Notes under the pieces: model-generated
Databases searched by the model: none
Told to the model about the DNA's origin: nothing
The model's input: only the letters and a program-made list of their open reading frames with translations
Origin: an uncultured Clostridia bacterium
GTDB lineage: Bacteria > Bacillota > Clostridia > Oscillospirales > Acutalibacteraceae
Direction: 5' to 3'
DNA length: 5,965 bases
NCBI GenBank assembly: GCA_945875045.1
Contig: CAMCIX010000113.1
Span: forward strand, 1-5,965
Part shown: positions 5,797 to 5,965 of the stretch, in pieces
How positions within the stretch are numbered: position 1 is the stretch's first letter
Layout: the number at the start of each line of letters is the position of its first letter
Translations under genes and position numbers: made by a program

Positions 5797-5965
5797 ATGA
5801 GCAATAACATAATATCCGATTCGGTTATAAAGCGTTTGCCGCGATATTATAGGTTTTTAGGGGAGCTTAAGGCAACGGGTCTCACCAGAATTTCCTCGCG
5901 GGAGCTGTCTGAACGAATGGGACTTACCGCAAGTCAGATAAGGCAGGATCTTAATTGCTTCGGAG
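5797..5965 (+). CDS. rex: Redox-sensing transcriptional repressor Rex, N-terminal part (runs off window)
   Basis: Rex senses the NADH/NAD+ ratio and represses fermentation and respiration genes when NADH is low. Only 56 codons are present, covering the winged-helix DNA-binding domain. SVIKRLPRYYRFLGEL (9-24) and the run from residue 32 containing ISSRELSERMG, then LTASQIRQDLNCFG at the window edge, closely follow the Rex pattern I know (IKRLPLYYRYL, ISSxELSExxG, SAQIRKDLSYFGxFG). The Rossmann-type NADH-binding domain must lie beyond the window, and a full protein would have about 210 residues. GAGTGAT four bases upstream of the ATG supports the start. It is divergent from perR with its own promoter, which places redox sensing beside peroxide sensing. 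No clear Rex operator (TTGTTAA-n4-TTAACAA type) was seen in the gap, so self-regulation is not shown. Confidence 0.93.
   Translation, partial: MSNNIISDSVIKRLPRYYRFLGELKATGLTRISSRELSERMGLTASQIRQDLNCFG

Overview
The window looks like part of a chromosome from an anaerobic, low-to-moderate GC Clostridia species, most plausibly a gut Oscillospiraceae or Lachnospiraceae relative. The case rests on a reverse rubrerythrin, a PerR-type peroxide regulator and the redox regulator Rex lying together, on Shine-Dalgarno sequences of the GGAGG/GGTGATC type, and on a surface-protein leader with the YALILPA motif common in large clostridial adhesins. No genus can be named from the sequence alone.

Left part (1-3321, genes on the minus strand). 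At the edge lies the N-terminal 210 codons of a large surface protein that runs out of the window at base 1. Upstream of it are the remains of a secreted multidomain carbohydrate-active protein. They consist of a signal peptide and first module (3060-2671), an in-frame amber stop (2668-2670), a concanavalin/LamG-like module plus most of a second copy (2667-1402), a break with change of frame (about 1399-1417), and a sialate O-acetylesterase-type SGNH domain lacking its nucleophile block (to 743). I read these as one decayed gene: the first two pieces share a frame and read straight across the stop, while the third is joined by what looks like an internal deletion. The layout of an AraC regulator divergent from a secreted glycan-active protein is the usual one for a carbohydrate-utilisation locus.

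Middle (3322-4535, plus strand). An intact AraC/XylS-type regulator with its own well-formed promoter is followed by a small coiled-coil protein of unknown function. Base composition becomes clearly more GC-rich at about 4250, where the accessory-looking region gives way to what looks like conserved core genome. Two hairpins (4544-4573 and 4637-4677) separate it from the converging stress operon.

Right part (4712-5965). A perR-reverse rubrerythrin operon on the minus strand is read from one promoter whose start region carries a PerR-box-like palindrome, so the operon is probably derepressed by peroxide and self-regulated. Divergent from it is rex, the NADH/NAD+-sensing repressor, cut off by the window end after 56 codons. 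The two promoters stand back to back in a 139-bp gap. Together these genes form an oxidative-stress and redox-control block.

No tRNA, rRNA, CRISPR array, insertion sequence or riboswitch was seen. I found no convincing undescribed system. The points most worth following are the decayed, module-duplicated esterase protein, the surface-protein start, and the unknown coiled-coil protein at the composition boundary.
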